From Fusobacterium massiliense (lineage in GTDB: Bacteria; Fusobacteriota; Fusobacteriia; Fusobacteriales; Fusobacteriaceae), in the NCBI RefSeq assembly GCF_900095705.1, contig NZ_LT608324.1:1-64000 (forward strand): a stretch of 64,000 nucleotides of DNA, given 5' to 3'. A program made the position numbers and the translations under genes. The notes below the pieces were generated by a model that searched no databases, was not told where the DNA came from, and was given only the letters and a program-made list of their open reading frames with translations. Position 1 is the stretch's first letter. Each line of letters opens with the position of its first letter. Below, one piece after another: positions 18,818 to 29,812 of this stretch.

Positions 18818-19093
18818 ATGAATATCAGACCTTTAGGAGAAAGAGTGGTAATTAAAGCTATCAAAAAAGAAGAAAAAACAAAAAGTGGAATTATATTAGC
18901 TAGTAAGAATTTAAATTCAGATAACCAAATTTTTTATGCCGAAGTATTAGCAATAGGAAAAGGAGAAAGTTTAGCAGATATAAAAGTTGGGGCAACCGTT
19001 ATATGTCCTAAAAATATTGGCTATGAAATAAAAGAAGATGATGAAAAATATATTATTATAAATGCAGAAGATATATTAGCTATTTCTGAATAA
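18818..19093 (+). CDS. groES: Co-chaperonin GroES
   Basis: A 91-residue cochaperonin that caps GroEL. It starts with the family signature IRPLGERVVIK, has the mobile-loop region KEEKTKSGIIL and the strand motif YIIINAEDILAI at the C-terminus. AAAGGAGG precedes the ATG. The CIRCE operator and a consensus promoter lie immediately upstream. groEL follows after 12 bases. Confidence 0.97.
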   Translation: MNIRPLGERVVIKAIKKEEKTKSGIILASKNLNSDNQIFYAEVLAIGKGESLADIKVGATVICPKNIGYEIKEDDEKYIIINAEDILAISE

Positions 19094-19096
19094 TAA

Positions 19097-20725
<1,629 letters not shown>

Positions 20726-20785
20726 ATTTAATAATTAGAGATTATTTTTTGATTTTAAATTTATACTTTCTAATGTCATAAATAA

Positions 20786-20861
20786 AGTCTCTTGACAGCC
20801 GTATGAGTTCTACGAGCTCAATAAACACAGGCTCTTCGAACTAATACGGACGTCAGAGACT
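20786..20861 (+). repeat. 76-bp palindromic repeat, copy 6
   Basis: A full, near-consensus copy (CCGTAT/ATACGG arms) between groEL and disA, with the tail AAACTTTGTTATTTAATC. Confidence 0.92.
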
Positions 20862-20901
20862 AAACTTTGTTATTTAATCTTATCCTTTCCTATGGAAAAA
20901 T

Positions 20902-20930
20902 AAAAAGACAGAATTTTTTTCTGTCTTTTT
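20902..20930. terminator. Bidirectional terminator between groEL and disA
   Basis: AAAAAGACAG pairs with CTGTCTTTTT across a 9-base loop. T-runs exist in both directions. It fits the convergent ends of groESL and the plsX-disA operon. Confidence 0.8.
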
Positions 20931-20947
20931 ATTTAAAAAATATATTT

Positions 20948-21997
20948 TTATTTTTGCATCTCTATTGTAAATTTCAATCTATTTATACCAGCTCTCAACG
21001 CTTTTATTTTAAATTTACTTATTTTTATAGCTACTAAATCATCATCCGATGCTTCTTGTAAGTCAGCAATATTATTAAAAGTTATTATAATTTTCTCAAC
21101 ATCTTTTTTTGTTAATTTACTTATTTTTTCTAAAATTCTATACCCTTTTGCATTAATTTTATTGTCTAATACTGTATAAGACTTATTATATCCTAGAGCA
21201 AAAGCTAAATTTTCTATTTCTAATAACTCTGAGTCAGATAGAGAAGATAGTATTTTTTTTACATCATTTATTTCAATTTCGTCTTCAAGATAATCTTTTA
21301 AGAAATTTTCTTCTTCTAAATCTAATTCAAATATAAGCTCCGAAACTTGTATTCCAGCTGCTCTTCCAGAAGTTCCTAACTCAACTAAATATCTTGATAA
21401 CTCTGCTCTTATTCTTCTAACAATTTCAAATCTTTGTAATACATTTGCAACATCTAGTACAGTTACAAGGTCATCTAATTCTAATATTGTTAAATTATCT
21501 AGATTTCTATTTAAAACATGTCTATAACTTTCTAATATTTTTAAATATTGAGAAACTTCTATATTTAATTCTTCTAAATTTTTTAATCTATATTTAATAT
21601 CACCTTTATACAAAGTTACAACTTTTTTTCTTTCTGAAATAGCTATAACCTCTCTTTTTAGTTGTTTTGCAGTTCTTTCAGCTGTTCTATGTCTAGTTCC
21701 ACTTTCTGTTGTAGTATATATTTTACTAGGTTGAATATGGACATTTGCATAAAGTATTTCTGTGCAATCTTCACTCAAAATAATAGCTCCGTCCATTTTT
21801 GATAATTCAAATATTTTTTCAGGGCTATATTTACAATTAATATTAAAGCCCCCATCTCTAACTTTTTCAACTTCATCATCATATCCTATAACTATCAAAG
21901 CTCCTATTCCTGCAGCCAAAATATTATCTATTCCAGCTCTAAGTGGTGTTCCTGGAGCTACTTTTGCTAATATATCTATTAATTTATTATCAGTCAT
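20948..21997 (-). CDS. disA: DNA integrity scanning diadenylate cyclase DisA
   Basis: It makes the second messenger c-di-AMP from two ATP. The 349-residue length and layout are standard: an N-terminal DAC domain with the catalytic DGAIIL (about residue 69-74) and RHRTAERTAKQ (about 102-112), a helical linker, and a C-terminal helix-hairpin-helix region for branched DNA. It is the last gene of the lipid/RNA/DNA operon and overlaps radA by 8 bases, the usual radA-disA coupling. Confidence 0.95.
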   Translation of the reverse strand: MTDNKLIDILAKVAPGTPLRAGIDNILAAGIGALIVIGYDDEVEKVRDGGFNINCKYSPEKIFELSKMDGAIILSEDCTEILYANVHIQPSKIYTTTESGTRHRTAERTAKQLKREVIAISERKKVVTLYKGDIKYRLKNLEELNIEVSQYLKILESYRHVLNRNLDNLTILELDDLVTVLDVANVLQRFEIVRRIRAELSRYLVELGTSGRAAGIQVSELIFELDLEEENFLKDYLEDEIEINDVKKILSSLSDSELLEIENLAFALGYNKSYTVLDNKINAKGYRILEKISKLTKKDVEKIIITFNNIADLQEASDDDLVAIKISKFKIKALRAGINRLKFTIEMQK

Positions 21998-23369
21998 TTT
22001 TTTTCATCCTTTCCAATAAATCATCTAAAGTTTTAAGATAAATTATTTTTAATTTATATTTCTTTTTTTCTATTTCTTTTCTATTAGATTCAGGAACATA
22101 AACACCTAAAAAACCTAATTTTTCTAATTCTTTTAGCCTTTTATCTACGAAAAATACTTTTCTTATTTCTCCTCTTAGTCCTAGCTCTCCTATGGCTGCA
22201 ATTTTTTGGCTTATTGCAAAACCTCTTGATACTGATAAAATTGATATTAAGACTCCTAAATCTGCAGCAGGGTCTTCTATTGAAAGTCCTCCTGGTACAT
22301 TTACAAATAAATCTTTTGTTCCTAATGGAACATTTAATTTTCTTTCAGCTATGGCTGTTAATATTTGTATTCTATTTTTATCATAGCCCTGAACAACTCT
22401 TCTAGGTATTCCAATTCCACTGTCTACAATTAAAGATTGAATTTCTAATAAAAAAACTTTTGTTCCTTCCAAAATTGGAACTACCATACTTCCTATATTT
22501 TTTTCTTCTCTTTCACTTAAAAAATACTCAGATGAATTTTTTATTTCTTTCATTCCATTTTCTTCCATACTAAAAACAGCAATCTCATTTGTTGAACCAA
22601 ATCTATTTTTAATACTTCTTAAAATTCTATAGTAAAGCCCCTCTTCTCCTTCAAAATTGAAAACTGCATCAACCATATGTTCAAGAAGTTTTGGACCTGC
22701 TACTTTTCCATCTTTTGTTATATGTCCAACAATAAAGAAAGAAATATTATATTTTTTAGCCATTTCAATAATTTTTAAAGTACATTCTCTTATTTGCGTA
22801 GGAGTTCCAGAAATAGAATCCATTGTCGAATTATATAAGGTTTGGATTGAATCTACCACTACAACTTTTGGTTTTCTTGTAACAACATACTCATAGATAT
22901 TTAAAATATCCATTTCAGCCATGATATAGATTCCATCACCGGAAATTTTTAATCTTTCTCCTCTGTTCTTTATTTGAGCGGGAGATTCTTCCCCAGATAT
23001 GTATAATACTTCTCCATATTTCTTGTATGAATTTACAACCTGTAAAAGTAAAGTTGATTTTCCTATGCCAGGATTTCCTGTTATTAGTACAACTTCTCCT
23101 TTTAAAAGTCCTCCTCCTAATAATCTGTCAAATTCGGCATAAGAAGTTTTATATCTATCTTCGTCCTTATATTCTATATCTTTAAATTCATACACTTTTA
23201 AATCAGAATTCGAATTACTAGCATTATTAATAGCTTTTTTTACATCTTTTGGTAAATCATCTTCTTCCTCAAAACTTGACCAAGAAGCACATTGTGGACA
23301 TCTTCCAAGCCATTTTGCACTTCTATAACCACATTCAACACAATAATACATCGTTCCTTTCGTAGCCAT
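21990..23369 (-). CDS. radA: DNA repair protein RadA
   Basis: A RecA-like ATPase that helps process recombination intermediates. At 459 residues it has all family parts: a C4 zinc finger CVECGYRSAKWLGRCPQC (about 9-26), Walker A GNPGIGKST (about 98-106), the KNRFG motif (about 255-259) and a Lon-protease-like C-terminal domain (GGLSIEDPAADLG). Only 2 bases separate it from coaD, whose end carries its ribosome site AGAGG. Confidence 0.96.
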   Translation of the reverse strand: MATKGTMYYCVECGYRSAKWLGRCPQCASWSSFEEEDDLPKDVKKAINNASNSNSDLKVYEFKDIEYKDEDRYKTSYAEFDRLLGGGLLKGEVVLITGNPGIGKSTLLLQVVNSYKKYGEVLYISGEESPAQIKNRGERLKISGDGIYIMAEMDILNIYEYVVTRKPKVVVVDSIQTLYNSTMDSISGTPTQIRECTLKIIEMAKKYNISFFIVGHITKDGKVAGPKLLEHMVDAVFNFEGEEGLYYRILRSIKNRFGSTNEIAVFSMEENGMKEIKNSSEYFLSEREEKNIGSMVVPILEGTKVFLLEIQSLIVDSGIGIPRRVVQGYDKNRIQILTAIAERKLNVPLGTKDLFVNVPGGLSIEDPAADLGVLISILSVSRGFAISQKIAAIGELGLRGEIRKVFFVDKRLKELEKLGFLGVYVPESNRKEIEKKKYKLKIIYLKTLDDLLERMKKND

Positions 23370-23371
23370 AA

Positions 23372-23863
23372 TTAACCTCTATATTTCTTTGCTCTATCTA
23401 ATACTATATTTATATTTTCTTTATCTACATATTCAGTTAAATCTTGTTCATAATATGCTAACTCTTTTACAAAGGTCGAACTCACATAAGTATATTTCTC
23501 AGATGTTGGAATAAAGAAAGTGTCAACTTTTCCATCTGATAACTTTTTATTTGCAAAAGAATAAGTCATTTCTTCAGAAAAATCCCTAATATCTCTCAAC
23601 CCTTTAATCAGAATACAAGAAGAATTTTTTAGCATAAAATCAACCAATAAACCTGCATGTTCTTGGACTTCAACTCTTTCATTTTCTTTATAAATTCTAC
23701 TTATTAAGTCTTTTCTTTCTTCTAGGTTAAACCAATAACTTTTTCTAGAATTATTCATTACAACAACTATTAACTTATCTACTATCTTTAATGCTCTTTC
23801 TATAATATCTTGATGTCCCTTTGTTATTGGATCAAAACTTCCAGCATAAACGGCTACTTTCAT
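23372..23863 (-). CDS. coaD: Phosphopantetheine adenylyltransferase
   Basis: The penultimate step of coenzyme A synthesis, transferring AMP to 4'-phosphopantetheine. At 163 residues, the nucleotidyltransferase motif GSFDPITKGHQDII is at the N-terminus and the second motif TYVSSTFVKELA is near residue 125. CoA and its phosphopantetheine arm feed ACP, encoded upstream in the same operon. Confidence 0.95.
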   Translation of the reverse strand: MKVAVYAGSFDPITKGHQDIIERALKIVDKLIVVVMNNSRKSYWFNLEERKDLISRIYKENERVEVQEHAGLLVDFMLKNSSCILIKGLRDIRDFSEEMTYSFANKKLSDGKVDTFFIPTSEKYTYVSSTFVKELAYYEQDLTEYVDKENINIVLDRAKKYRG

Positions 23864-23872
23864 ATTTTCCCC

Positions 23873-25276
23873 TTATTTATAAAGTTCTATTTTATATGTA
23901 TTTTCTAAATTTTTATCGTTCTCAATCACTATATTTTTAATAAAAAATTCTTTTTTAAATACTTCTTCTAAGATTTTTTCTAAATTTTTTGAAATTCTTA
24001 TTTTTATATTTTTTATATCCTTATCTTCCTTTAAATAATCTAACTCCTCTATTAGATTTAAAATAATTCTTTCTTCTAAAAAATTAAATTCATTTTCATT
24101 AAAAGATAATTTTTTATCTAAATAGTATTCAAAAAGATATTTTCCTTCATTCTTTCTTGTCATTTGAACTAAATCTAGCTCTGTATAATCAAACACATAT
24201 GTTTCAGCACTATCTTTTTTTAAGTTTTCTTTTAAATTGTCTAAAACAATTTTTTTATATTTTAGCTTTCTCATATTAATAAAATCTATTATTATAATTC
24301 CAGATAAATTTCTAAGTTTTACTTGTCTTGCAATCTCTTCACTCGCTTCTAAGTTTGTTTGAAATATAGTTTTTTCCAAATCATCACTTACACTTCTTCC
24401 AGTGTTTACATCAATACTTACTAAAGCCTCTGTTTTTTCAATAATCAAATATCCACCAGATTGCAACCATACTTTTTTTGAAAGTGCTGTATCTATTTGC
24501 TTTTTTATATTATATTTTTGAAAAATATTCTCATCTAAAAAATATTTTTTCATTTTTCTTAAAATTTCAAACTTATTATTTTTTTCTAAATATTCTTTTA
24601 TATATGAATAAGTTTCTTCATCATTAGTAATAATTTCGTCTACTTCATCAATATTTTTTTTATTTAAGACTTTATCAATAATTATATTATTATCAAATAA
24701 TAAACCTATTTTTTTTTGATTGAATTTTTTTGTAATATCTATATTAATTTCTAGTATTTTTTTGTATTCTTTTTCTAAAACATCTAAGTCTATATTTTCA
24801 GAAGATGTCCTAAAAATTATACCTTTTTCCTCTAATTCACTATAAATTTCAAAAAATTTTTTTAATTTTTCTTTCTTCGCTTCATCTTTTATTTTTTTAG
24901 ATATAGAAATTCCATTGGAATAAGGTAATAAAACCATGTTTTTACTATTAATAGAATAATCTAAACTTACTTTTGCTCCCTTGCTATCCCTTTCTGAAAT
25001 AAGTACTTGAACTATTAAATTATCTCCTATACTTATTTTATCTTTTAAATATCCATCATTCTTATTTTCAAATGATAAAAAGGCATTTTTTTCAAGTCCT
25101 ATATCTAAAAAAACAATTTTTCCTTCATTTAAAATATCTACAACCTTACCTTTATAGATATTTCCTATAATTTCTTTTTGAAAAATATTAGAAATATAAA
25201 TTTCCTCTAGTTTTTCATTTACAGTGTATGCAATTTTTATTTCATATTTATTCTTATTAAATATTAATCTTTGCAT
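23873..25276 (-). CDS. rng: Ribonuclease E/G family endoribonuclease
   Basis: A single-strand-specific RNase of the RNase G/E catalytic-core type, 467 residues from the ATG at 25276. An ATG 18 bases upstream overlaps the AGAGG ribosome site and is less likely. An S1-like domain is seen early (GNIYKGKVVDILNEGKIVFLDI, split). The catalytic metal residues are in SIDVNTG (D303/N305 equivalents) and IIIIDFINM (D346 equivalent). The zinc-link CPxC motif expected after LDLVQMTRK is absent, as that stretch has no cysteine. Dimer pairing may therefore differ from E. coli RNase E. Confidence 0.88.
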   Translation of the reverse strand: MQRLIFNKNKYEIKIAYTVNEKLEEIYISNIFQKEIIGNIYKGKVVDILNEGKIVFLDIGLEKNAFLSFENKNDGYLKDKISIGDNLIVQVLISERDSKGAKVSLDYSINSKNMVLLPYSNGISISKKIKDEAKKEKLKKFFEIYSELEEKGIIFRTSSENIDLDVLEKEYKKILEINIDITKKFNQKKIGLLFDNNIIIDKVLNKKNIDEVDEIITNDEETYSYIKEYLEKNNKFEILRKMKKYFLDENIFQKYNIKKQIDTALSKKVWLQSGGYLIIEKTEALVSIDVNTGRSVSDDLEKTIFQTNLEASEEIARQVKLRNLSGIIIIDFINMRKLKYKKIVLDNLKENLKKDSAETYVFDYTELDLVQMTRKNEGKYLFEYYLDKKLSFNENEFNFLEERIILNLIEELDYLKEDKDIKNIKIRISKNLEKILEEVFKKEFFIKNIVIENDKNLENTYKIELYK

Positions 25277-25304
25277 AAAATCCTCTTTTTTCATTTTAAT
25301 ATTT

Positions 25305-26315
25305 CTATAAAATATTTTCTCGTTTATAAATATTTTCGTTAATTTTTAAAACATTTATATCTAAATTATTATTTATCTTTATTTTAAAGTTTGGATAAAA
25401 TAATTTTTTATTAATCCCCTTTTGACCTACAATTTTTGAAATATTTTTTTCATTGACTTCAATATTTAAAGTATTTTCTCTTTCATAGATTCTTTTTAAA
25501 AAATTAAAATATAGTTTATTTTCTACTAAATCTCTAAAAGCTGGATGAAATGGACCAGCTATAATAACTCCATCAGCAGTTAAATCTTCACTTGGTTGCA
25601 AACCTACTCTTATTATATTAACTTTATTCTTTTCAAGAAGTGAATATATTTTTACTGTTCTTTCAACAGCCTCTTCTATCTCTAATGCTTTATATTTTTG
25701 AGCTTTATACATATATTCTAATTCTGTTCCTTTTATAACGAGTGTAGGATATATTCTTGCAATATCTGGATTAAAATCTAAAGATTTAATAGCTGATAAA
25801 AAATCACTTTCCAAAGTTGACTTTGGTAGTCCTATCATTAGTTGAACTCCTAATTCAAATCCGTATTTTTTAATTAAATCACACGATTTTTTAACTATTT
25901 CATAATTATAGTTTCTTCCTGTCGCCTTTAAAACTTCATCATCTAAAGATTGTACTCCTAATTCGATAGTCTTTACTCCGTATTTTTTTAACTGAGTTAA
26001 TATTTCATCATCTATACATTCTGGTCTTGTTGAAATTCTTACACCTTCAACATCTCCATTATCAATATATTTCTTAACAACCTCAAGATATTCTCTTTGT
26101 AACCCCATAGATATGCCAGTAAAAGTTCCACCAAAAAATGCCACCTGTTTAATGGAATTTTTTGGAAGAGTTTTTAAATAGCTTTCTATTATATTTTTTA
26201 AATCTTCCAAACTAACATCTGTTTCTCTACCGTTTATTTTTTTTTGATTACAAAAAACACAAGCATTTGGACAACCAAAATGACTTATAAATACTGGTAT
26301 ATTATAATGTTTCAT
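25305..26315 (-). CDS. Radical SAM protein, Elp3-like family
   Basis: A 336-residue radical SAM enzyme. The cluster motif is CPNACVFC (CX3CX2C, about residues 15-22). It is followed by FFGGTFTGIS, ISTRPECID and ELGVQSLDDEVL, which match the Elp3/coproporphyrinogen oxidase-like branch. The substrate is not known. Its position between rnc and rng suggests an RNA-related role, but this is inference. The gene start overlaps the rnc end by 14 bases, and GGAG lies 9 bases before the ATG. Confidence 0.82.
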   Translation of the reverse strand: MKHYNIPVFISHFGCPNACVFCNQKKINGRETDVSLEDLKNIIESYLKTLPKNSIKQVAFFGGTFTGISMGLQREYLEVVKKYIDNGDVEGVRISTRPECIDDEILTQLKKYGVKTIELGVQSLDDEVLKATGRNYNYEIVKKSCDLIKKYGFELGVQLMIGLPKSTLESDFLSAIKSLDFNPDIARIYPTLVIKGTELEYMYKAQKYKALEIEEAVERTVKIYSLLEKNKVNIIRVGLQPSEDLTADGVIIAGPFHPAFRDLVENKLYFNFLKRIYERENTLNIEVNEKNISKIVGQKGINKKLFYPNFKIKINNNLDINVLKINENIYKRENIL

Positions 26316-27006
26316 TATACTTTACTCCAAGTCTTTCACACAATTTTTTTGCTGCTAATTGTTCAGCTTTTTTCTTATTTCTTGCAACAGCTCTTTCTTT
26401 AAAAGTTTTTGCTGTAACTTCTATTTCAAATTCTCTTAGATGATCTGGTCCTTTTGTACTTATCATTTCATAAGTTGGTACGATTTTAAACTTTTTCTGA
26501 ATATACTCTTGCAATATACTTTTGAAATCTAAAATCTCTTCATTTTCCTCAACATGTTCTATATATTCTTTTATATAATTTAAAACAAAAGTTCTAGCTT
26601 CATCAATTCCCGAATCCATATAAATAGCTCCAAGAACAGCTTCAAACAGATCTGCAAGTATTGATTCCCTATCTCTACCTCCAGATAATTCCTCTCCCCT
26701 ACTAAGCATTAAAAAATCTGAAGTTCCTATTTTCCTAGTTATTTTAGCTAGTATAGGTTCACTTACAACCATTGATTTCATCTTAGCTATCATTCCTTCA
26801 GATGCATTTTGATATTTTTTATATAAGTATTCTGCAACGACAAGATCTAGAACTGCATCTCCTAGCAGTTCTAGTCTTTCATTACTTACATTTTTATATT
26901 TTCTATTTTCATTACCAAAGGATTTATGAATGAGAGCTGTTTTTAATAAAGTCCTATTATTAAAATAATAATTTAATCTATGCTCTAAATCTAATAGATT
27001 TTTCAT
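26302..27006 (-). CDS. rnc: Ribonuclease III
   Basis: A double-strand-specific RNase for rRNA and mRNA processing. At 234 residues, the catalytic signature ERLELLGDAVLDLVVAEY is near residue 42 and LADLFEAVLGAIYMDSG near 115. A C-terminal double-stranded RNA binding domain (about 160-230) ends with KKKAEQLAAKKLCERL. It sits between fabF and a radical SAM gene in the operon. Confidence 0.97.
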   Translation of the reverse strand: MKNLLDLEHRLNYYFNNRTLLKTALIHKSFGNENRKYKNVSNERLELLGDAVLDLVVAEYLYKKYQNASEGMIAKMKSMVVSEPILAKITRKIGTSDFLMLSRGEELSGGRDRESILADLFEAVLGAIYMDSGIDEARTFVLNYIKEYIEHVEENEEILDFKSILQEYIQKKFKIVPTYEMISTKGPDHLREFEIEVTAKTFKERAVARNKKKAEQLAAKKLCERLGVKYNETL

Positions 27007-27025
27007 AGTAACTCCCCTTCAAAAA

Positions 27026-28267
27026 TTATTTTTCAAATTTTTTCATTATAATTACAGAGTTATGTCCTCCGAATCCTAATGAATTTGACATTGCAACTTT
27101 TACATCTGTTTTTATTGCTTTATTTGGAACATAATTTAAATCACATTCTTCTTCTGTTTCATGTAAATTTATAGTTGGCGGTATTATACCATCAGCTATA
27201 GATTTAGCTATTATAACCCCTTCAATTCCTCCAGCAGCTCCAAGTCCATGACCTGTTGCTCCTTTTGTAGATGAAACATATAAATTATGAGCTTGTTCAC
27301 CAAAAAGTCCTTTTATTGCTCTAGTTTCAACAACATCATTAGTTGGAGTTGATGTTCCATGTGCATTAATATAAGTTACATCTTTTATATCTAAATTAGC
27401 ATCTTTTAATGCTACTCTCATAGCTTTTATAGCTCCTTCTCCATTTTCAACAGGTGCTGTAATATGGTGTGCATCACAAGTTTCTCCATATCCAACCATT
27501 TCTGCATATATTTTTGCTCCTCTAGCTAAAGCAGTTTCTAATTCTTCTAATATTAATATTCCTGCTCCTTCTCCCATTACAAATCCATCTCTATCTTTTG
27601 AAAAAGGTCTTGAAGCAGTTTTTGGTTCTTCATTTCTTCCAGAAAGTGCTTTCATATTGTTAAAAGAATTTATACAAAATGAAGTTATACAAGCTTCAGT
27701 TCCTCCAACTATCATAGCTTTTGCTCTTCCATGACGAATTAAATCAAAACCATCTCCGATAGAATGTGTTCCAGAAGCACAAGCTGTAACTATTGATTTA
27801 TTTGGTCCTTTTGCACCATAATAAATAGCAATATTTCCTGCTGCCATATTTTCAATCATTGCTGGTATAGTAAAAGGAGAAATTCTTCTAGCTCCTTTAT
27901 CAAGCATAGTTTTATATTGTTCTTCTAATACTTCTATCCCACCTATACCAGAAGATACTAAAACTCCTATTTCATCAGCATTATTTTCATCGATTTTTAA
28001 ATTTGCATCTTCAAGAGCCATTTTTGTTGCAACAAGAGCAAATTGAGTATTTCTTGCTAATTTTTTTACTTCCTTCTTTTCTATTCCATATTCAGTAGGT
28101 TCAAAATCTTTTACTTCTCCTGCTATTTTCACAGCTTCATTTTCAATATCATAAGATGTTATTAAATCTATTCCACTTTCTCCATTTATTAATTTTTCCC
28201 AACTTTTTTCAAGACCTATTCCTAATGAAGAAATAAGACCTAATCCAGTAACTACAACTCTTTTCAT
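27026..28267 (-). CDS. fabF: 3-oxoacyl-ACP synthase II
   Basis: The condensing enzyme for fatty acid elongation using malonyl-ACP. At 413 residues, the active-site cysteine is in VTACASGTHSIG (about 163), the two histidines are in NAHGTSTPTND (about 304) and GATGHGLGAAGG (about 340). AAAGAGGAG precedes the ATG. It lies downstream of acpP, from which it is separated by about 310 bases holding two repeat structures. Confidence 0.97.
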   Translation of the reverse strand: MKRVVVTGLGLISSLGIGLEKSWEKLINGESGIDLITSYDIENEAVKIAGEVKDFEPTEYGIEKKEVKKLARNTQFALVATKMALEDANLKIDENNADEIGVLVSSGIGGIEVLEEQYKTMLDKGARRISPFTIPAMIENMAAGNIAIYYGAKGPNKSIVTACASGTHSIGDGFDLIRHGRAKAMIVGGTEACITSFCINSFNNMKALSGRNEEPKTASRPFSKDRDGFVMGEGAGILILEELETALARGAKIYAEMVGYGETCDAHHITAPVENGEGAIKAMRVALKDANLDIKDVTYINAHGTSTPTNDVVETRAIKGLFGEQAHNLYVSSTKGATGHGLGAAGGIEGVIIAKSIADGIIPPTINLHETEEECDLNYVPNKAIKTDVKVAMSNSLGFGGHNSVIIMKKFEK

Positions 28268-28309
28268 AATTTCTCCTCTTTAGCTATTTATTATTTTTTA
28301 TATAAATAA

Positions 28310-28385
28310 AATCTCTTGACAGCCGTATGAGTTCTACGAGCTCAATAAACATAGGCTCTTCGAACTAATACGGACGTCAGAGACT
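28310..28385 (+). repeat. 76-bp palindromic repeat, copy 7
   Basis: A full copy (CCGTAT/ATACGG arms) inside the fab operon, between acpP and fabF, on the strand opposite to transcription. The tail GATTTTGTTATTTATTTTTATAC follows. Confidence 0.92.
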
Positions 28386-28450
28386 GATTTTGTTATTTAT
28401 TTTTATACTTTTTAAATTATTTATAGTTTCTTTATAAAATTAAAGAAAAA

Positions 28451-28558
28451 GGACTGTTGTAAATCTATTTAGATAGCAATTACATTTGTCTTAGAAAACC
28501 TAAGAAAACTACATTAAATAGAAAGTAATTTGCTATTAAGATTAAGTTACAACAGCCC
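28451..28558. repeat. Long imperfect hairpin, possible MITE or terminator
   Basis: A 108-bp structure. Outer arms GGACTGTTGTAA and TTACAACAGCCC pair almost fully. Inner arms around AGATAGCAATTAC and GTAATTTGCTATTAAG continue the pairing, and TCTTAG/CTAAGA forms a small inner hairpin. On the minus strand it ends in CCTTTTTC, so it may end part of the acpP transcript. The ends resemble insertion sequence termini, but no second copy is in the window. Confidence 0.6.
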
Positions 28559-28581
28559 TGTTTTATACTTAATAGAACATA

Positions 28582-28806
28582 TTATTTATTTGCTTCTATA
28601 TAGTTGATAACATCTTGAACAGTTTTGATTTTTTCTGCTTCAGTATCTGGAATTTCTACTCCAAATTCTTCTTCAAAAGCCATGATTAATTCAACTGTAT
28701 CTAGTGAGTCTGCTCCTAAATCATCTACGAAATTAGATTCAGGTTTAATTTGATCAGCTTCCACTCCTAATTGTTCAACTATAATTTCTTTTACTTTATC
28801 TAACAT
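28582..28806 (-). CDS. acpP: Acyl carrier protein
   Basis: A 74-residue acidic four-helix carrier. The phosphopantetheine serine is in [14 protein letters not shown]. The start is the ATG at 28806, with AAGGAGGA just upstream; an earlier in-frame ATG 39 bases upstream lies before that site and is unlikely. It carries the growing acyl chains used by FabD, FabH, FabF and PlsX of the same cluster. Confidence 0.96.
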   Translation of the reverse strand: MLDKVKEIIVEQLGVEADQIKPESNFVDDLGADSLDTVELIMAFEEEFGVEIPDTEAEKIKTVQDVINYIEANK

Positions 28807-28872
28807 TTTTTCCTCCTTAAAGTTATTATTAATATTATTATACACTATTTTAGTATATTTTCCAACTTTTTT

Positions 28873-29772
28873 TTAATTTTCTAAATTTTCAATATTTATT
28901 ACTTCTATATCTTTATCAATCTTTTTAATTAAACCAGATAAAACTTTTCCAGGGCCAATTTCATATATTTTAGTTACACCTAATTCTTTTAATTTATTTA
29001 TAGTATCTATCCATTTTACAGGACCAAAACTTTGTCTATATATTTCATCTTTAACTTCAATATCTGTATTTAATTCTGTTGCTGTTGTATTTGCTATAAT
29101 TTTTGTAGTTCCTACATTAAAATTAAAATTTTCAGCTTCTATTTTCAATTTTTCTCCAGCTTCTTTCATTAAAGATGAATGAAATGGTCCAGATACAGCA
29201 AGAGGTAATGCTCTTTTTGCTCCAGCTTCTTTTAAAGCAACACATGCTTTTTCAATAGCAACTTTTTCACCAGCTATAACAGTTTGATTAGGTTCATTGA
29301 AATTAACCGCTTCAACTACACCATCAATATTTTTCAATATTTCTTTTATTTTTTCAGATTCCATTCCAAGAACTGCTGCCATACTTCCATTTACTTTCTC
29401 AGCAACTTCTTTCATAATTCTTCCTCTTGCAGCAACTAATTTAACTGCATCTTCTACTGATAAATAATCCGCTCCACCAAAAGCTGCAAATTCTCCAACA
29501 GAATGCCCTGCAACATAATCAGCTTTTATTCCTTTTTCTTTTAAAAGTTCTGTTAAAACTAAGCTAAAACTAACTATAGCTGGTTGAGTATAGTCTGTTC
29601 TTTTTAATAATTCCTCTGTTCCTTCAAACATAACTTCTTTTAAATTTAAATCTAAAGAATTAAAAATTTTATCAAAAAGTTCTCTAGCTTTTTCATTTTT
29701 ATCATATAGTTCTTTTCCCATTCCGACATATTGTGTTCCTTGTCCTGGATAAACAAAAGCTATTTTTGACAT
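28873..29772 (-). CDS. fabD: Malonyl-CoA-ACP transacylase
   Basis: It loads malonyl groups onto ACP. At 299 residues, YPGQGTQYVGMGKEL is at the N-terminus, the nucleophile serine is in GHSVGEFAAF (about residue 91) and the catalytic histidine is in VSGPFHSSLM (about 200). GAGGAGG precedes the ATG. It lies between fabH and acpP. Confidence 0.97.
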   Translation of the reverse strand: MSKIAFVYPGQGTQYVGMGKELYDKNEKARELFDKIFNSLDLNLKEVMFEGTEELLKRTDYTQPAIVSFSLVLTELLKEKGIKADYVAGHSVGEFAAFGGADYLSVEDAVKLVAARGRIMKEVAEKVNGSMAAVLGMESEKIKEILKNIDGVVEAVNFNEPNQTVIAGEKVAIEKACVALKEAGAKRALPLAVSGPFHSSLMKEAGEKLKIEAENFNFNVGTTKIIANTTATELNTDIEVKDEIYRQSFGPVKWIDTINKLKELGVTKIYEIGPGKVLSGLIKKIDKDIEVINIENLEN

Positions 29773-29812
29773 TTTATTCCTCCTCGTTGTTCCATTTTTT
29801 TACTCTATAAAA

